From assembly GCA_029934775.1 (NCBI GenBank), contig JAOZLO010000014.1:1-17899 (forward strand): DNA of 17,899 nucleotides. Direction: 5' to 3'. Of the stretch, positions 7,609 to 15,682 are shown piece after piece (within the stretch, counting starts at the first letter, position 1; the number at the start of each line of letters is the position of its first letter). Under the pieces are notes generated by a model. The model was not told the origin of the DNA, ran no database searches, and worked only from the letters and a program-made list of their open reading frames with translations. The position numbers and the translations under genes were made by a program. Source of the stretch: Desulfocapsaceae bacterium (lineage in GTDB: Bacteria > Desulfobacterota > Desulfobulbia > Desulfobulbales > Desulfocapsaceae).

Positions 7609-8394
7609 ATGACTGATATTTTAGCAAAAGATCTGGATGATCTGAAATATGCAAAAACGTTACTGGAGAATCCGGGGTTAGCCGCAAGAATCACAAATTT
7701 TCTTGGTACTCCCATTGAGAAGGGTTTTGCGCTCCTCCCCGGCAATTGGTCTAAGGTCGTATCATTCAGTACTCAAAAAGCGTTGCAGGTCGCAGTCAAT
7801 TCAGCAATTCTGACAATACGTACCAAGAGGGCAGGGGATGATCCTGCCAATGGTCTGCATAAAATCATGGTGGCTGGTTCCGGTGCTGTTGGCGGCTTTT
7901 GCGGCTTACCTGCGTTACCTTTAGAGCTTCCTGTTTCAACCACCATTATGATGAGATCTATAGCCGATATTGCCAGGAGCGAAGAGCATGTGCTTTCTGA
8001 TCCTCAGGTGAAGATAGCATGTATCGAGGTTTTTTCTCTGGGAGGGCCGGGGAAAGATGACGACGCGGTTGAAACAGGATATTTTGCAATTCGTTCCGGT
8101 CTTGCGAAATCAGTTACAGATGCAGCACAATATCTGGCAAAGAATGGTTTAATTGAAAAGAGTTCTCCGGCACTTGTCAAACTTATTGCACAGATTTCCT
8201 CTCGATTTGGCATTCAGGTTTCAGAAAAGATGGCAGCGCAGGCAATTCCTGTAATTGGTGCTGCTGGAGGTGCTGTTATTAACACACTGTTCATGGATCA
8301 TTTTCAACGTATGGCCCGCGGGCATTTTATTGTTTTGCGCCTTGAGAAAAAGTATGGTCGTGATGTAATTAAGCAGAAATATTTCGTGTTATGA
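7609..8394 (+). CDS. EcsC family protein
   Basis: The 261-residue product belongs to the EcsC family, named after a gene next to the Bacillus Ecs ABC transporter; its molecular function is unknown. Visible hallmarks are a glycine-rich hydrophobic stretch near 88-112 leading into a conserved Thr/Met/Arg-rich helix, the SLGGPGKDDD loop near 143-152, and a second glycine/alanine-rich segment (AIPVIGAAGGA) near 212-222. The hydrophobic stretches suggest membrane association. ATG 7609 has AGGAA at a good distance. It lies 30 bases after the exonuclease and is probably co-transcribed with it. No terminator hairpin is evident downstream. Confidence 0.87.
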   Translation: MTDILAKDLDDLKYAKTLLENPGLAARITNFLGTPIEKGFALLPGNWSKVVSFSTQKALQVAVNSAILTIRTKRAGDDPANGLHKIMVAGSGAVGGFCGLPALPLELPVSTTIMMRSIADIARSEEHVLSDPQVKIACIEVFSLGGPGKDDDAVETGYFAIRSGLAKSVTDAAQYLAKNGLIEKSSPALVKLIAQISSRFGIQVSEKMAAQAIPVIGAAGGAVINTLFMDHFQRMARGHFIVLRLEKKYGRDVIKQKYFVL

Positions 8395-8618
8395 TTTCTT
8401 CCCAAAAAATCCTGTCCGCTGTAAAATTCTTCACAACCATACAGATTAGTCTTTTCACCTTTATCTTTGTTTCAATATTGTGATATCCTGAAGGAGAGAT
8501 ATTAACACCCCACAAGGGAGTGCACTGAACTGAGTGACAGGGTTTCAGCAGTAAGGCACTGAAAGCGGTTCTGAGTTGTTTTTTGTGCTCATATCGTAAA
8601 GGAGACAATATCTGCTGA
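8395..8618. other. Intergenic gap before the signalling-gene graveyard
   Basis: No gene is supported. In the frame of the following DUF4118 fragment, translation continues upstream through a TGA at 8616-8618 into a stretch (about 8540-8615) with no recognisable domain. The true N-terminus of that sensor may therefore be decayed within this gap. The segment CCCCACAAGGG (8508-8518) resembles one beside the helicase start at 5589, probably by chance. Confidence 0.4.
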
Positions 8619-8885
8619 TTTAGAGTTGGGAGAACAATAATTGCCGCCGCCACCGGCTTGCGAATCTGGCCTCTCGGAGCTCTGGAACTGCGGATACCCT
8701 GGGTGACGTTCTATCCTGCGGTGATGGCTATTGCCCTTTACGGCGGACTTTCTTTTGGCATGTTTGCTACTAGTCTCTCGGCTCTGACTGTCTATTTCTG
8801 GTCTCCCACTGACCTCCCCTTTATCGATGATCCCGGCGACTGGCTGGGGATGGTAGTTTTCTGTGTAAATGGCACTTTGTATTGA
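8619..8885 (+). pseudogene. Fragment of DUF4118-type membrane sensor domain
   Basis: The frame between the TGA at 8616 and the TGA at 8883 encodes about 88 residues matching the four-helix DUF4118 sensor found at the N-terminus of histidine kinases (KdpD-like and PAS kinases). Marks are IPWVTFYPAVM, then ALYGGLSFGM leading into a long hydrophobic stretch, and DDPGDWLGM near the end. There is no proper start: the first usable codon is TTG 8658, which lies inside the first membrane helix. The fragment ends abruptly in the fourth helix, where it meets the binding-protein fragment in another frame. The PAS and kinase parts expected after it are gone. It is non-functional as it stands. Confidence 0.7.
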
Positions 8886-9958
8886 ATTGTTTAATCAAAC
8901 AGAAGAGGAGTTGCAGGAGGCTCTGCGAAATTTGCCTGAGAAGAGCATCGTTTTTATGCTTTCTTTTTATATTGACCGCAGTGGTAAACAGTTCACGATT
9001 TCAGAACAGGCAAGGCTGATAACTGAGACTTCTGGCGTACCGGTTTATACGGCATGGGATATCTCCCTTGGTTTCGGGGTGGTTGGTGGTGTTATGACCA
9101 ATGGCAGATCTCAAGGGAAAAATGCAGCCCAGCTTGCCCTTAGAATACTTGGCGGAGAATCCTCTGAACAAATTGCGATAGTGAGTAAAAGCCCCAATAT
9201 TCCAACACTGGATTACAGGGTCGCCAAATATTTTAAACTGCCGCTGTCAGAACTCTCTGCCGGAACTGTTTTTATCAATAAACCAAAATCTCTTTTATAA
9301 TGAACACAGGCGTATCATCTGGCTAACTTTGCTTGTTTTTTTGTGCCAGTTCCTGGTCATATTTTTTCTTGCTTTAAATGTGAGGAAACGCAGACAGGCG
9401 GAACAGCGTTTAAACGCCCAGGGTGAACAACTGAAGGATATCGTGAACGAACTACCGCCGAGCTTTCATTGACCAACAAAGAACTGCTTCTGGAGGTAGA
9501 TAGTCGTAAAAAAGCCGAAGCTGCCATTCGCAAAAGTGACGAACAGTGGGACAGAACGTTTAACTCTTTTACTGATATTGTCACTCTTCAGGATACCGAT
9601 TGCGTATAGTCAAGAATAATCAGGCAGCGTCTGCCACCCTGGGTCTTTTTTTCGATCAAATTATCGGCCATCACTGTTATGAACTCTTTCATGGCTCAAA
9701 CGAACCCTGTCAGAATTGTCCTCTTTTGGCGACCAAGGAATCTTTTTCACCTTACACCAGGGAAATGTACCATAAAAAACTGGAGAGAACATTTCTGGTT
9801 TCAGCTTCGCCGGTATTTGATAATAAAGGTAATCTTGAATATATTGCCCATGTGGCTAAAGATATCACCGAGATAAAACAACTTGAGGACAAACTGTTCC
9901 AGTCTCAAAAAATGGAGGCTATTGGTACCATGGCCAGCGGTATTGCCCATGATTTTCA
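8869..9958 (+). pseudogene. Decayed binding-protein/PAS sensor histidine kinase, cut at the H-box
   Basis: Pieces in successive frames make up one former kinase. From 8880 to 9297 is the second half of an ABC-type substrate-binding domain (ABC_sub_bind-like): LSFYIDRSGKQFT, VPVYTAWDISLGFGVVGG, GKNAAQLALRILGGES, then VFINKPKSL. From 9296 there is a membrane helix and a coiled coil (RKRRQAEQRL). From 9600 there is a PAS domain with a Cys-rich HGSNEPCQNCPLL, then the kinase H-box MASGIAHDF, after which the gene ends at about 9958. Three frameshifts break it: one probable extra T in the run at 9293-9296, one near 9451-9461, and one probable lost T at 9599-9601. The N-terminal half of the binding domain, with its signal peptide, and the whole ATPase domain are missing. 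It is a pseudogene. Confidence 0.75.
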
Positions 9959-11085
9959 ATCGTGCGCACCCGAATCGGTTCCACAATGCCGATCTGTTTC
10001 TCAAAGTTCGTCAGACTCTGGATAACAGGCCAGGTGATCTCCTGGCCTTTGGGAATAAGCATGGCACCATTCTTGGCGAACACATCTTCTACTGCTGTCA
10101 TACCGGGTATTACATCTTTAAAACTGATGTTTTTAATTATACCATGTACATCTTTCTGCTTATGTTTTTCCAAAAGATTCAGTATGCTGGGGTTGTATTT
10201 TCCCGATTGTTTGTTCATCTGTTTGATGGCCTGAAGGTGGCCAATGTCCTGCTGACGCAGCAGGTCATATTCTATGGTCGCCTTCAGGATTTCAGCACCG
10301 AGACGGACTTCCTCTTCTTTGGAATCTCCCTCTTCACAACTGTCAAATGAGCGGAGCTGGTTCTCGATCATAGCGGCAACTTTTTCCAATCTGGGGATTT
10401 TACGGATCAGTTTGCTGCCAACCTTTGGGTGGTTTATGTACATCTTCTGTTCTTCTTCTGTGAGGGTGATGCCTGCGTGCAGTTTGTGTAAAACATCGGT
10501 CGGCAGGGTGATACATCCTATCTGAGACATCAGAGCAGCCACTTCATACTGCCAGAGGCCAGGCAACCGGAGGTCTCCCGCAATCTCTTTTACCAGGGGT
10601 TTTATTCTGTAACCACTGCTGAAAGCTGCCGCATTGGACAGGCTGAGTAGTTCAGCCATAACCGTGATACTGCCTTTCACGGTCTTGTTCAGTAACTCTT
10701 TCTCGGCAGTGAGTAAATTATGCTGCCGCACTGCCGGGGCAAGGGATGTGGCCAGTGTTGCAGTGGAACAGGGCTTGGTCAGGAAACGAAATATCTGGCC
10801 TGCATTTACTGCTTCAGAGGCGGTTTCCTGGTCGGCATTGCCGGTGAGCATAATACGCACGGTATCCGGGAAACTGTCTTTAACCCTGCTGAGAAGCTGA
10901 ACCCCGTCCATACCGGGCATACGCATGTCCGAAACAATTACAGCAAAAGGCCCTTTGCTCTTTAATGTTGTAAAGGCCTCATTGCCGCTTTCTGCAACCG
11001 AAACTTTAAATCATTTTCGCAGTTGCCGCTGCATTGATTGCAGAACATTGGGTTCATCATCTACCAGTAAAATCTTCTCATTCAT
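9919..11085 (-). pseudogene. Receiver-HD domain response regulator with nonsense codon
   Basis: Starting at ATG 11085 the frame reads MNEKILLVDDEPNVLQ, the start of a receiver domain with its acidic pair. A TGA (11013-11011) interrupts codon 25, where related regulators commonly have Arg (CGA to TGA is one transition). Downstream the same frame stays open: VSDMRMPGMDG with the phospho-acceptor Asp, and the FLTKP lysine motif. After residue about 135 comes an HD-type output domain seen in RpfG/HDOD-like regulators (SQIGCITLPTDVL, HPKVGSKLIRKIPRLEKVA). The tail IRVRTIENHGQYRWPWYQ runs antisense into the broken kinase, so the original end was also lost. Its start overlaps the preceding gene by eight bases, showing a former operon. 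A restart at ATG 10926 would lack half the receiver. Confidence 0.75.
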
Positions 11086-12567
11086 CGTTTTTATCCTGTT
11101 CAAAGATTTCAGTACAAAGTTCACGCCAGTGATTAATTTTCTCACTCATCCCCAGGGTCTGTAAATGGGCTGTGTCCATTTTATGGGGGGCTCCTACAAT
11201 ATTATCCGGATGATTCTCATAATACAACACATTGGCAGCATGTACCGCAATAGCCGGGCTAAACCCATTCCCCGGATAATTATCTATTCGATGATGAAAA
11301 CCGATGGCTTCAACCACTGGCCCCGGCATGCCCCACAAACCCATAAGATATGCCCCGATGTCCCCGTGAACAGTGTCAAATATTTCCTTCTCAGCTACCC
11401 GCAGCTTGATATTCTTTTCTTCTGCCAGTAAAACGGCTTGTTCATACTTGTCCACCATCTTAGCAAGTAATACCAGTTTGCCAATATCATGGAGGAGGCC
11501 GCCTATAAAACAGTTATCTATAAGTTCCTTATCGTCAGACTCAGTAAGAGCAATTTGTTTGGCACAAGTTCCCACCACCATACTATGTGACCAGAGCTGT
11601 TTGATAGAAAAAAGTTTTGATGAGGCCTTTATTTCGGAAAAAGCTCCAACGCCTAAAACCAGGTTTTTTATTGTTTCAAGACCCAGAGGTTTACCGCCCG
11701 GGTAGGGCTCTCTACCTTTTGAAACAGACCAAAAAATGCGGAGTTTACCAGTTGCAGAACTTTTGCAACCATGGCCATGTCCTGTTCTATTATTGCTGCT
11801 ACTTCTGCAACTGACACTGCCGGGTCTGGCATGGCAAAGGCCCATTCAGGATAGAGGCGGGTTGTGTGCATGAAGGCTGAGTTGGTGGAATCTCGTTTAT
11901 CGTCAATCACGTAAAAATCCTGGAGATCTATTTTTCCCTCGAGCGCCATCAATTCCAGGATACCCGAACGGATGGCACCAGCATCAACTTTTTCTTGCTG
12001 TACAGCGCGCACCACTGCGTCATGGGAATAACCAAAATCAAATTTTTTAAAGTGGCTGTGAGGATCGATTCCTTTTTTTTCGAGATAACGCCAGGAGGTC
12101 AGCCAGCCGCCAAAGGAAGTGGGAGAAACTGCCATGAAGTCCTTTCCTTTGAGATTTGCCACTGTCCTGATATCTCTCCGATTACTCTTTGTGAAAAGTA
12201 CTCCGCCAAACTGGCTGCTGTGGGCACCAAGGAGTCTGTTTTCCATGGTGACGATACGGGTGACTCTGAACTTTTTTTCAAGGTTGACGTATATAGCCGG
12301 ATTACTCAGCACAAAATCAACACTTTTTTCTGCCACTGCAGTATCAATTTTCTTAAAACCGAGTGGGACTATGATAAAATTGCTGCCGGTGACATTCTTA
12401 TTGAGGTATTCAGCCAGAGGCTGCCACTGTTGAAGACACTGTTCGGGGCTGCGTTTTGCGAGCACGCCGATAAAAATGTCCACTTTGGAGTTTGAAGCAG
12501 ACAAAATCTGGGGTGAAAACAGCAGGAATGATAAAATACAAAAGAAATAACAACGAAATTTTTTCAT
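11078..12567 (-). pseudogene. PhnD-like binding protein fused to HDOD domain, frameshifted
   Basis: The gene begins at ATG 12567 (AGGTGA upstream) with a signal peptide (MKKFRCYFFCILSFLLFS, cleavage likely after SAS near residue 25). A PhnD-type phosphate/phosphonate-binding domain follows to about residue 245 (IFIGVLAKRSPEQ, GKDFMAVSPTSFGG, RLYPEWAFA). Without any linker or membrane helix it passes in frame into an HDOD domain (VSVAEVAAIIEQDMAMVAKV, LQLVNSAFFGLF). A single lost C near 11685 then shifts the frame. The rest of HDOD continues in the other frame (LGLETIKNLVLGVG, GGLLHDIGKLVLL, VHGDIGAYLMGLWG) to the stop at 11078. PhnD-like domains are exported and HDOD domains work in the cytoplasm, so the hybrid makes no sense as a working protein. 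I infer that a deletion joined a binding-protein sensor kinase to a receiver-HDOD regulator. Confidence 0.75.
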
Positions 12568-12595
12568 ATTGCTTCACCTACTCTATTCGGGCAGA

Positions 12596-14187
12596 TCAAT
12601 TTTCTTTCTCCCTCAGCGGAAGGTGTATAATAAATACAGTGCCTTTTCCCGGTGTTGATTCGACCATGATCGTTCCATGATGTTTTTCCACGACAACATC
12701 ATGACTGATGGCCAGACCCTGGCCGGTTCCCTTACCCAGTTTCTTTGTGGTATAAAAAGGTTCGAAGATACGGAGCTGCACATCTTCAGGCATACCTGCT
12801 CCTGTATCAGAAATACGCAATTCAACATTTTTGTCGATTTTTGCAGTGGTGATGGTGATTGTGCCCTTTGCGCCTTCGGGGTTGTCACCAAGTTTTTCAC
12901 CGATGGCATGGGCTGCATTCACCAGCATATTAAGAATCACCTGGCCCATTTCATCGGCCAGCAGCGGTATTTGCGGCAAATCTGTATCCAGATGCAGATC
13001 CATATCAGCCACATATTTCCACTCATTGCTGGCTACTGTTACGGTGGTATGGATAATTTTGTTAAGGCTCAGCGATTCTTTGCCCTTGCCTCCGGGATGA
13101 GAAAATTCTTTCATGGCACGAACAATTGAACTGACGCGTTTTACTCCCTCATGGGATTGGGAAATAGCCAGAGGCATTTCTTCGGCCAGATATTCCCAGT
13201 CCATCTCTTCCACTGCACTGTTCACTGCGTCTGCAATTTCCACTGGTGCTGTTTTCATAATTTGGAGGAGTTTTTCTGTGAAGGTAATGATATCCTGGCT
13301 CGCCTCTTCAAGAAAGTCGATGTTGGTGCCGATGAACTGAGTGGGAGTGTTGATTTCATGGGCAATGCCTGCCGCAAGCCGCCCTACTGACTCCAGTTTT
13401 TGGGCGTGGAGCAGCTGAGACTGTATTTTTTCCTTTTCATGCTCAGCTTTTTTCTGTTCATTGATATCTCTGATGATATGGACAGAGCCTATAAGGACGC
13501 CATCAGAATCGAGATAGGGGGTTACTATGACCTCGCAATATCCACCCAGACGTTCTTCATAAATCTCAACCCGGTGGATTTTGTGGTCTTCAAGGAGTTG
13601 CGTGTGCGGGCAATAGTCGGGTGGCTCATTCTTACAGTACATCCCAGAATGACATTTTGAACCTATGAGTTCCTCATAGGACTTACCTCTGTCCTATCGA
13701 GCATGGTCTTGTTCAAGCGAACAATGTTATATTCTGTGTCAATAATGGCAACCATGTCCGGCATGGCGTCTACGGTACGTTCCCACTCCTGTTTGGCATG
13801 GAGAACCAGAGTTTCTTGAATCTGACGATTTTTTATCTCCTGCTTAAGCATCGTATTCTTCTGCAGGAGTTCTTCAGTGCGCAGAAGTAGTTCATTCTCA
13901 AGGGAAGCCTGATAATTCTTTTTCTGGTGCAGGAGTTCACTATGGTTTAAAGCTTTACCGACACTGTGATGAAGAATTTCAAGATCCACTATGGGTTTGG
14001 TAATATAATCCCATGCCCCGATACGTAATGCCTTGATAACGTCAACCATTGTGCCCATACCGGAAAAAATAATCACCGGTATAGTTGGATAATTTTTCAC
14101 AATTGTCTGAAGAAGTTCAATACCATCGAGTTCAGGCATTCTCAAGTCAGTAAGAAGGACGTCCGGTCTTTTTTTCTCAAATTTGAG
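12596..14187 (-). pseudogene. Hybrid receiver-PAS-histidine kinase, truncated and frameshifted
   Basis: Reading on the minus strand from 14187, a receiver domain starts in mid-fold (RPDVLLTDLRMPELDG, then GAWDYITKP); the first strand and acidic pair are absent. A coiled coil and a PAS domain (DAMPDMVAIIDTEYNIVRLN) follow. The frame breaks near 13687-13692 and continues 2 bases off as GKSYEELIGSKCHSG, completing the PAS domain. The kinase core is intact from 13642: H-box SVGRLAAGIAHEINTP (His at residue 95 counted from ATG 13642), N-box VILNMLVNAAHAI, G1 ISDTGAGM, and GKGTGQGLAISH. The C-terminal 348 residues could still form a soluble kinase if translated. It is the first gene of the former minus-strand operon; the binding-protein/HDOD gene starts 28 bases after its stop. 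Confidence 0.8.
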
Positions 14188-14302
14188 ATGTTATTTTCAT
14201 TCGGTGTATACACTGTTGCGGTATTAATGGTGCATTTTATCAATTCGACAAGGTGTGCGGCTCTGAAATTGTGATAGGGGTTATGTCTGGGTTGGAAAGT
14301 TT

Positions 14303-15073
14303 ATGGACTTTTGGCCAGAAAATGACAACAATGGAGCATCGGTTTTTCAGCTTGAAAAAAATATAATTATGATTAGGCGTTGCAGGTGTGAGATGTCAAA
14401 ATTTAGAAAAAAAAGACTGTATAACAAAGTATCCCGCAGTGTTTCCCTGGATTCTTTAAATGATATGTCCCAGAGGGACTTTGAGCTTCTGATAAGAGAA
14501 TATTTTCGACGCTGGCAGTTCGTCGTTGAAGAAATTAAAGCAACTACTGATGGTTGCGTTGATCTGATTGCAAAAAAAGAGAGAGAAAAGTACCTGATTC
14601 GATGCAGGTACTGGAAAGTGGACATGGTCGGGGTGGAGATTGTCCGGGAACTGCTTGAAGTTATGGCCGGGGCCGGTGCAACGGGTGGAATTGTTGTTAT
14701 TTCCGGCGAATTCACAAAAGATGCAGTCGCCTTTGCAAAGGCCAATAATATAATGTTACTGGATAGCAGAGAATTGTATGGTAATTTGAAATCACAGCAG
14801 ATGTTTGAAATTCAACCGGGTTGGAAAACAGGCAGAAAGCTGCAAAAAATGAAATGGGTTCTGATCTGCCTTCTGGTGCTTGCAATATGCCTTTATGCAT
14901 CTCTTCCAACTCAGATAAAGAAATTTTACCCTAACGGTAAAAAGGATCATGATACGGAAGATATACAATTAAGCGAGCCGGTGAGCCAGCCAGAAAACAA
15001 AGATTTCAGTTTTACAGATGATCAGGTTAAAGAGGCTATGGAAGAAGTGCTGAGCAAAAAGAAGCGCCAGTAA
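14303..15073 (+). CDS. Membrane-anchored Mrr-like nuclease-fold protein with altered active site
   Basis: The 256-residue protein has an Mrr_cat-type restriction-endonuclease fold at about residues 52-160: a DMSQRDFELLIREYF helix, GCVDLIA with D87, VGVEIVRELLEVMAGAGATGG, and VVISGEFTKDAVAFAKANN. Typical Mrr proteins have a QCK motif in the central strand (the ExK/QxK part of PD-(D/E)xK). Here the strand reads YLIRCRYWK, so both Gln and Lys are replaced by Arg (100-102). A membrane helix lies at about 185-201 (WVLICLLVLAICLYASL), followed by a charged tail. The start is unclear: ATG 14303 has GGAAAG upstream, while ATG 14393 (residue 31) has AGGTGTGAG and removes a poor-looking N-terminus. It is transcribed away from the decayed signalling operon and ends at a terminator. 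It may bind DNA without cutting it; this is inferred. Confidence 0.8.
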   Translation: MDFWPENDNNGASVFQLEKNIIMIRRCRCEMSKFRKKRLYNKVSRSVSLDSLNDMSQRDFELLIREYFRRWQFVVEEIKATTDGCVDLIAKKEREKYLIRCRYWKVDMVGVEIVRELLEVMAGAGATGGIVVISGEFTKDAVAFAKANNIMLLDSRELYGNLKSQQMFEIQPGWKTGRKLQKMKWVLICLLVLAICLYASLPTQIKKFYPNGKKDHDTEDIQLSEPVSQPENKDFSFTDDQVKEAMEEVLSKKKRQ

Positions 15074-15091
15074 TAAATATATGTAATTCTC

Positions 15092-15114
15092 AATATCTTT
15101 TCGATATTTTTTTT
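15092..15114 (+). terminator. Intrinsic terminator after the Mrr-like gene
   Basis: AATATC (15092-15097) and GATATT (15103-15108) form a short stem with a 5-nt loop, directly followed by further T residues (a run of eight T from 15107 to 15114). It lies about 20 bases after the stop codon of the Mrr-like gene. The stem is AT-rich but the U-run is strong. Confidence 0.65.
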
Positions 15115-15178
15115 GATAAAATACGGGTAGGATACGTTTTTTCTCCTCTAATTTTCTATCACGATCGGAGGTTTTACT

Positions 15179-15577
15179 ATGGCATTAATTCAATGGAGAG
15201 ATTCTTATTTTGTCGGTGTGGCTCGGTTTGATAAAGAGCATCGCAGGCTCGTTGAACTGATAAACGATATGTTTATCATAGTGCGTGACAAAGGAGACTC
15301 TACTGCTCTTAATACTGTAGTTCAGGCACTCATTGAATATACCGAATACCATTTTTCCTCTGAAGAGGAGGCGATGGAAGAGGCCAATTATCCAGACCTT
15401 GTTGAGCATAAACAACATCATGCAGATCTGAAAAAGAAGGTTACCACTTTTTTAGAGCAAATAACAGCTGGAGGCGAAGAAGTCAGGACGGAGTTGTATC
15501 ATTTTCTAAGAGAATGGCTTATTAATCATATTGTGAAGGAAGATAAAAAATATACAGAATACCTGAAGCCATCCTGA
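15179..15577 (+). CDS. Bacteriohemerythrin
   Basis: The 132-residue protein is a single-domain bacterial hemerythrin, which binds O2 at a non-heme di-iron centre in the cytoplasm. It may act in oxygen storage, sensing or detoxification in a microaerophile or anaerobe. The metal ligands can be assigned: H21 in DKEHRRLVE, H58 and E62 in EYHFSSEEE, H77 and H81 in EHKQHHADL, and H117 and D122 in NHIVKED. The length is normal for the family. GGAGG at 15167-15171 supports ATG 15179. It stands after the terminator of the Mrr-like gene, so it should have its own promoter, but no clear boxes were found. Confidence 0.95.
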   Translation: MALIQWRDSYFVGVARFDKEHRRLVELINDMFIIVRDKGDSTALNTVVQALIEYTEYHFSSEEEAMEEANYPDLVEHKQHHADLKKKVTTFLEQITAGGEEVRTELYHFLREWLINHIVKEDKKYTEYLKPS

Positions 15578-15583
15578 TATTCC

Positions 15584-15630
15584 AGGAGGTGAATATGTCT
15601 GATGGTGTCGTAAAAACTCTTCATAAGTAA
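15584..15630 (+). other. 12-codon reading frame with perfect Shine-Dalgarno
   Basis: AGGAGGT (15584-15590) precedes ATG 15595 at ideal spacing, but the frame (MSDGVVKTLHK) stops at TAA 15628-15630. Six bases separate the hemerythrin stop from the Shine-Dalgarno sequence. It looks like the start of a second operon gene cut off soon after its beginning, or a tiny peptide. No domain can be assigned. Confidence 0.4.
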
Positions 15631-15682
15631 GGTGTGAAAAATTTAAGTTCTACGAGATTATCATGTTTCTGGTTGTGTATGA

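Noticed and set aside
8369..8653. 94-residue minus-strand open frame between EcsC and the DUF4118 fragment
   Set aside because: No domain, and it overlaps the EcsC end and the sensor fragment; composition looks like random translation.
9290..9605. Programmed frameshifting in the sensor kinase
   Set aside because: The gene also lacks both ends, and the three shifts are at different kinds of sites without slippery heptamers, so decay is the better reading.
9883..10350. 155-residue plus-strand open frame across the kinase/regulator junction
   Set aside because: It is antisense to the receiver-HD regulator, whose minus-strand frame has clear homology.
11011..11013. TGA read as selenocysteine
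   Set aside because: The position is normally Arg in receiver domains, not a redox Cys, and no SECIS-like stem follows directly; a nonsense mutation is simpler.
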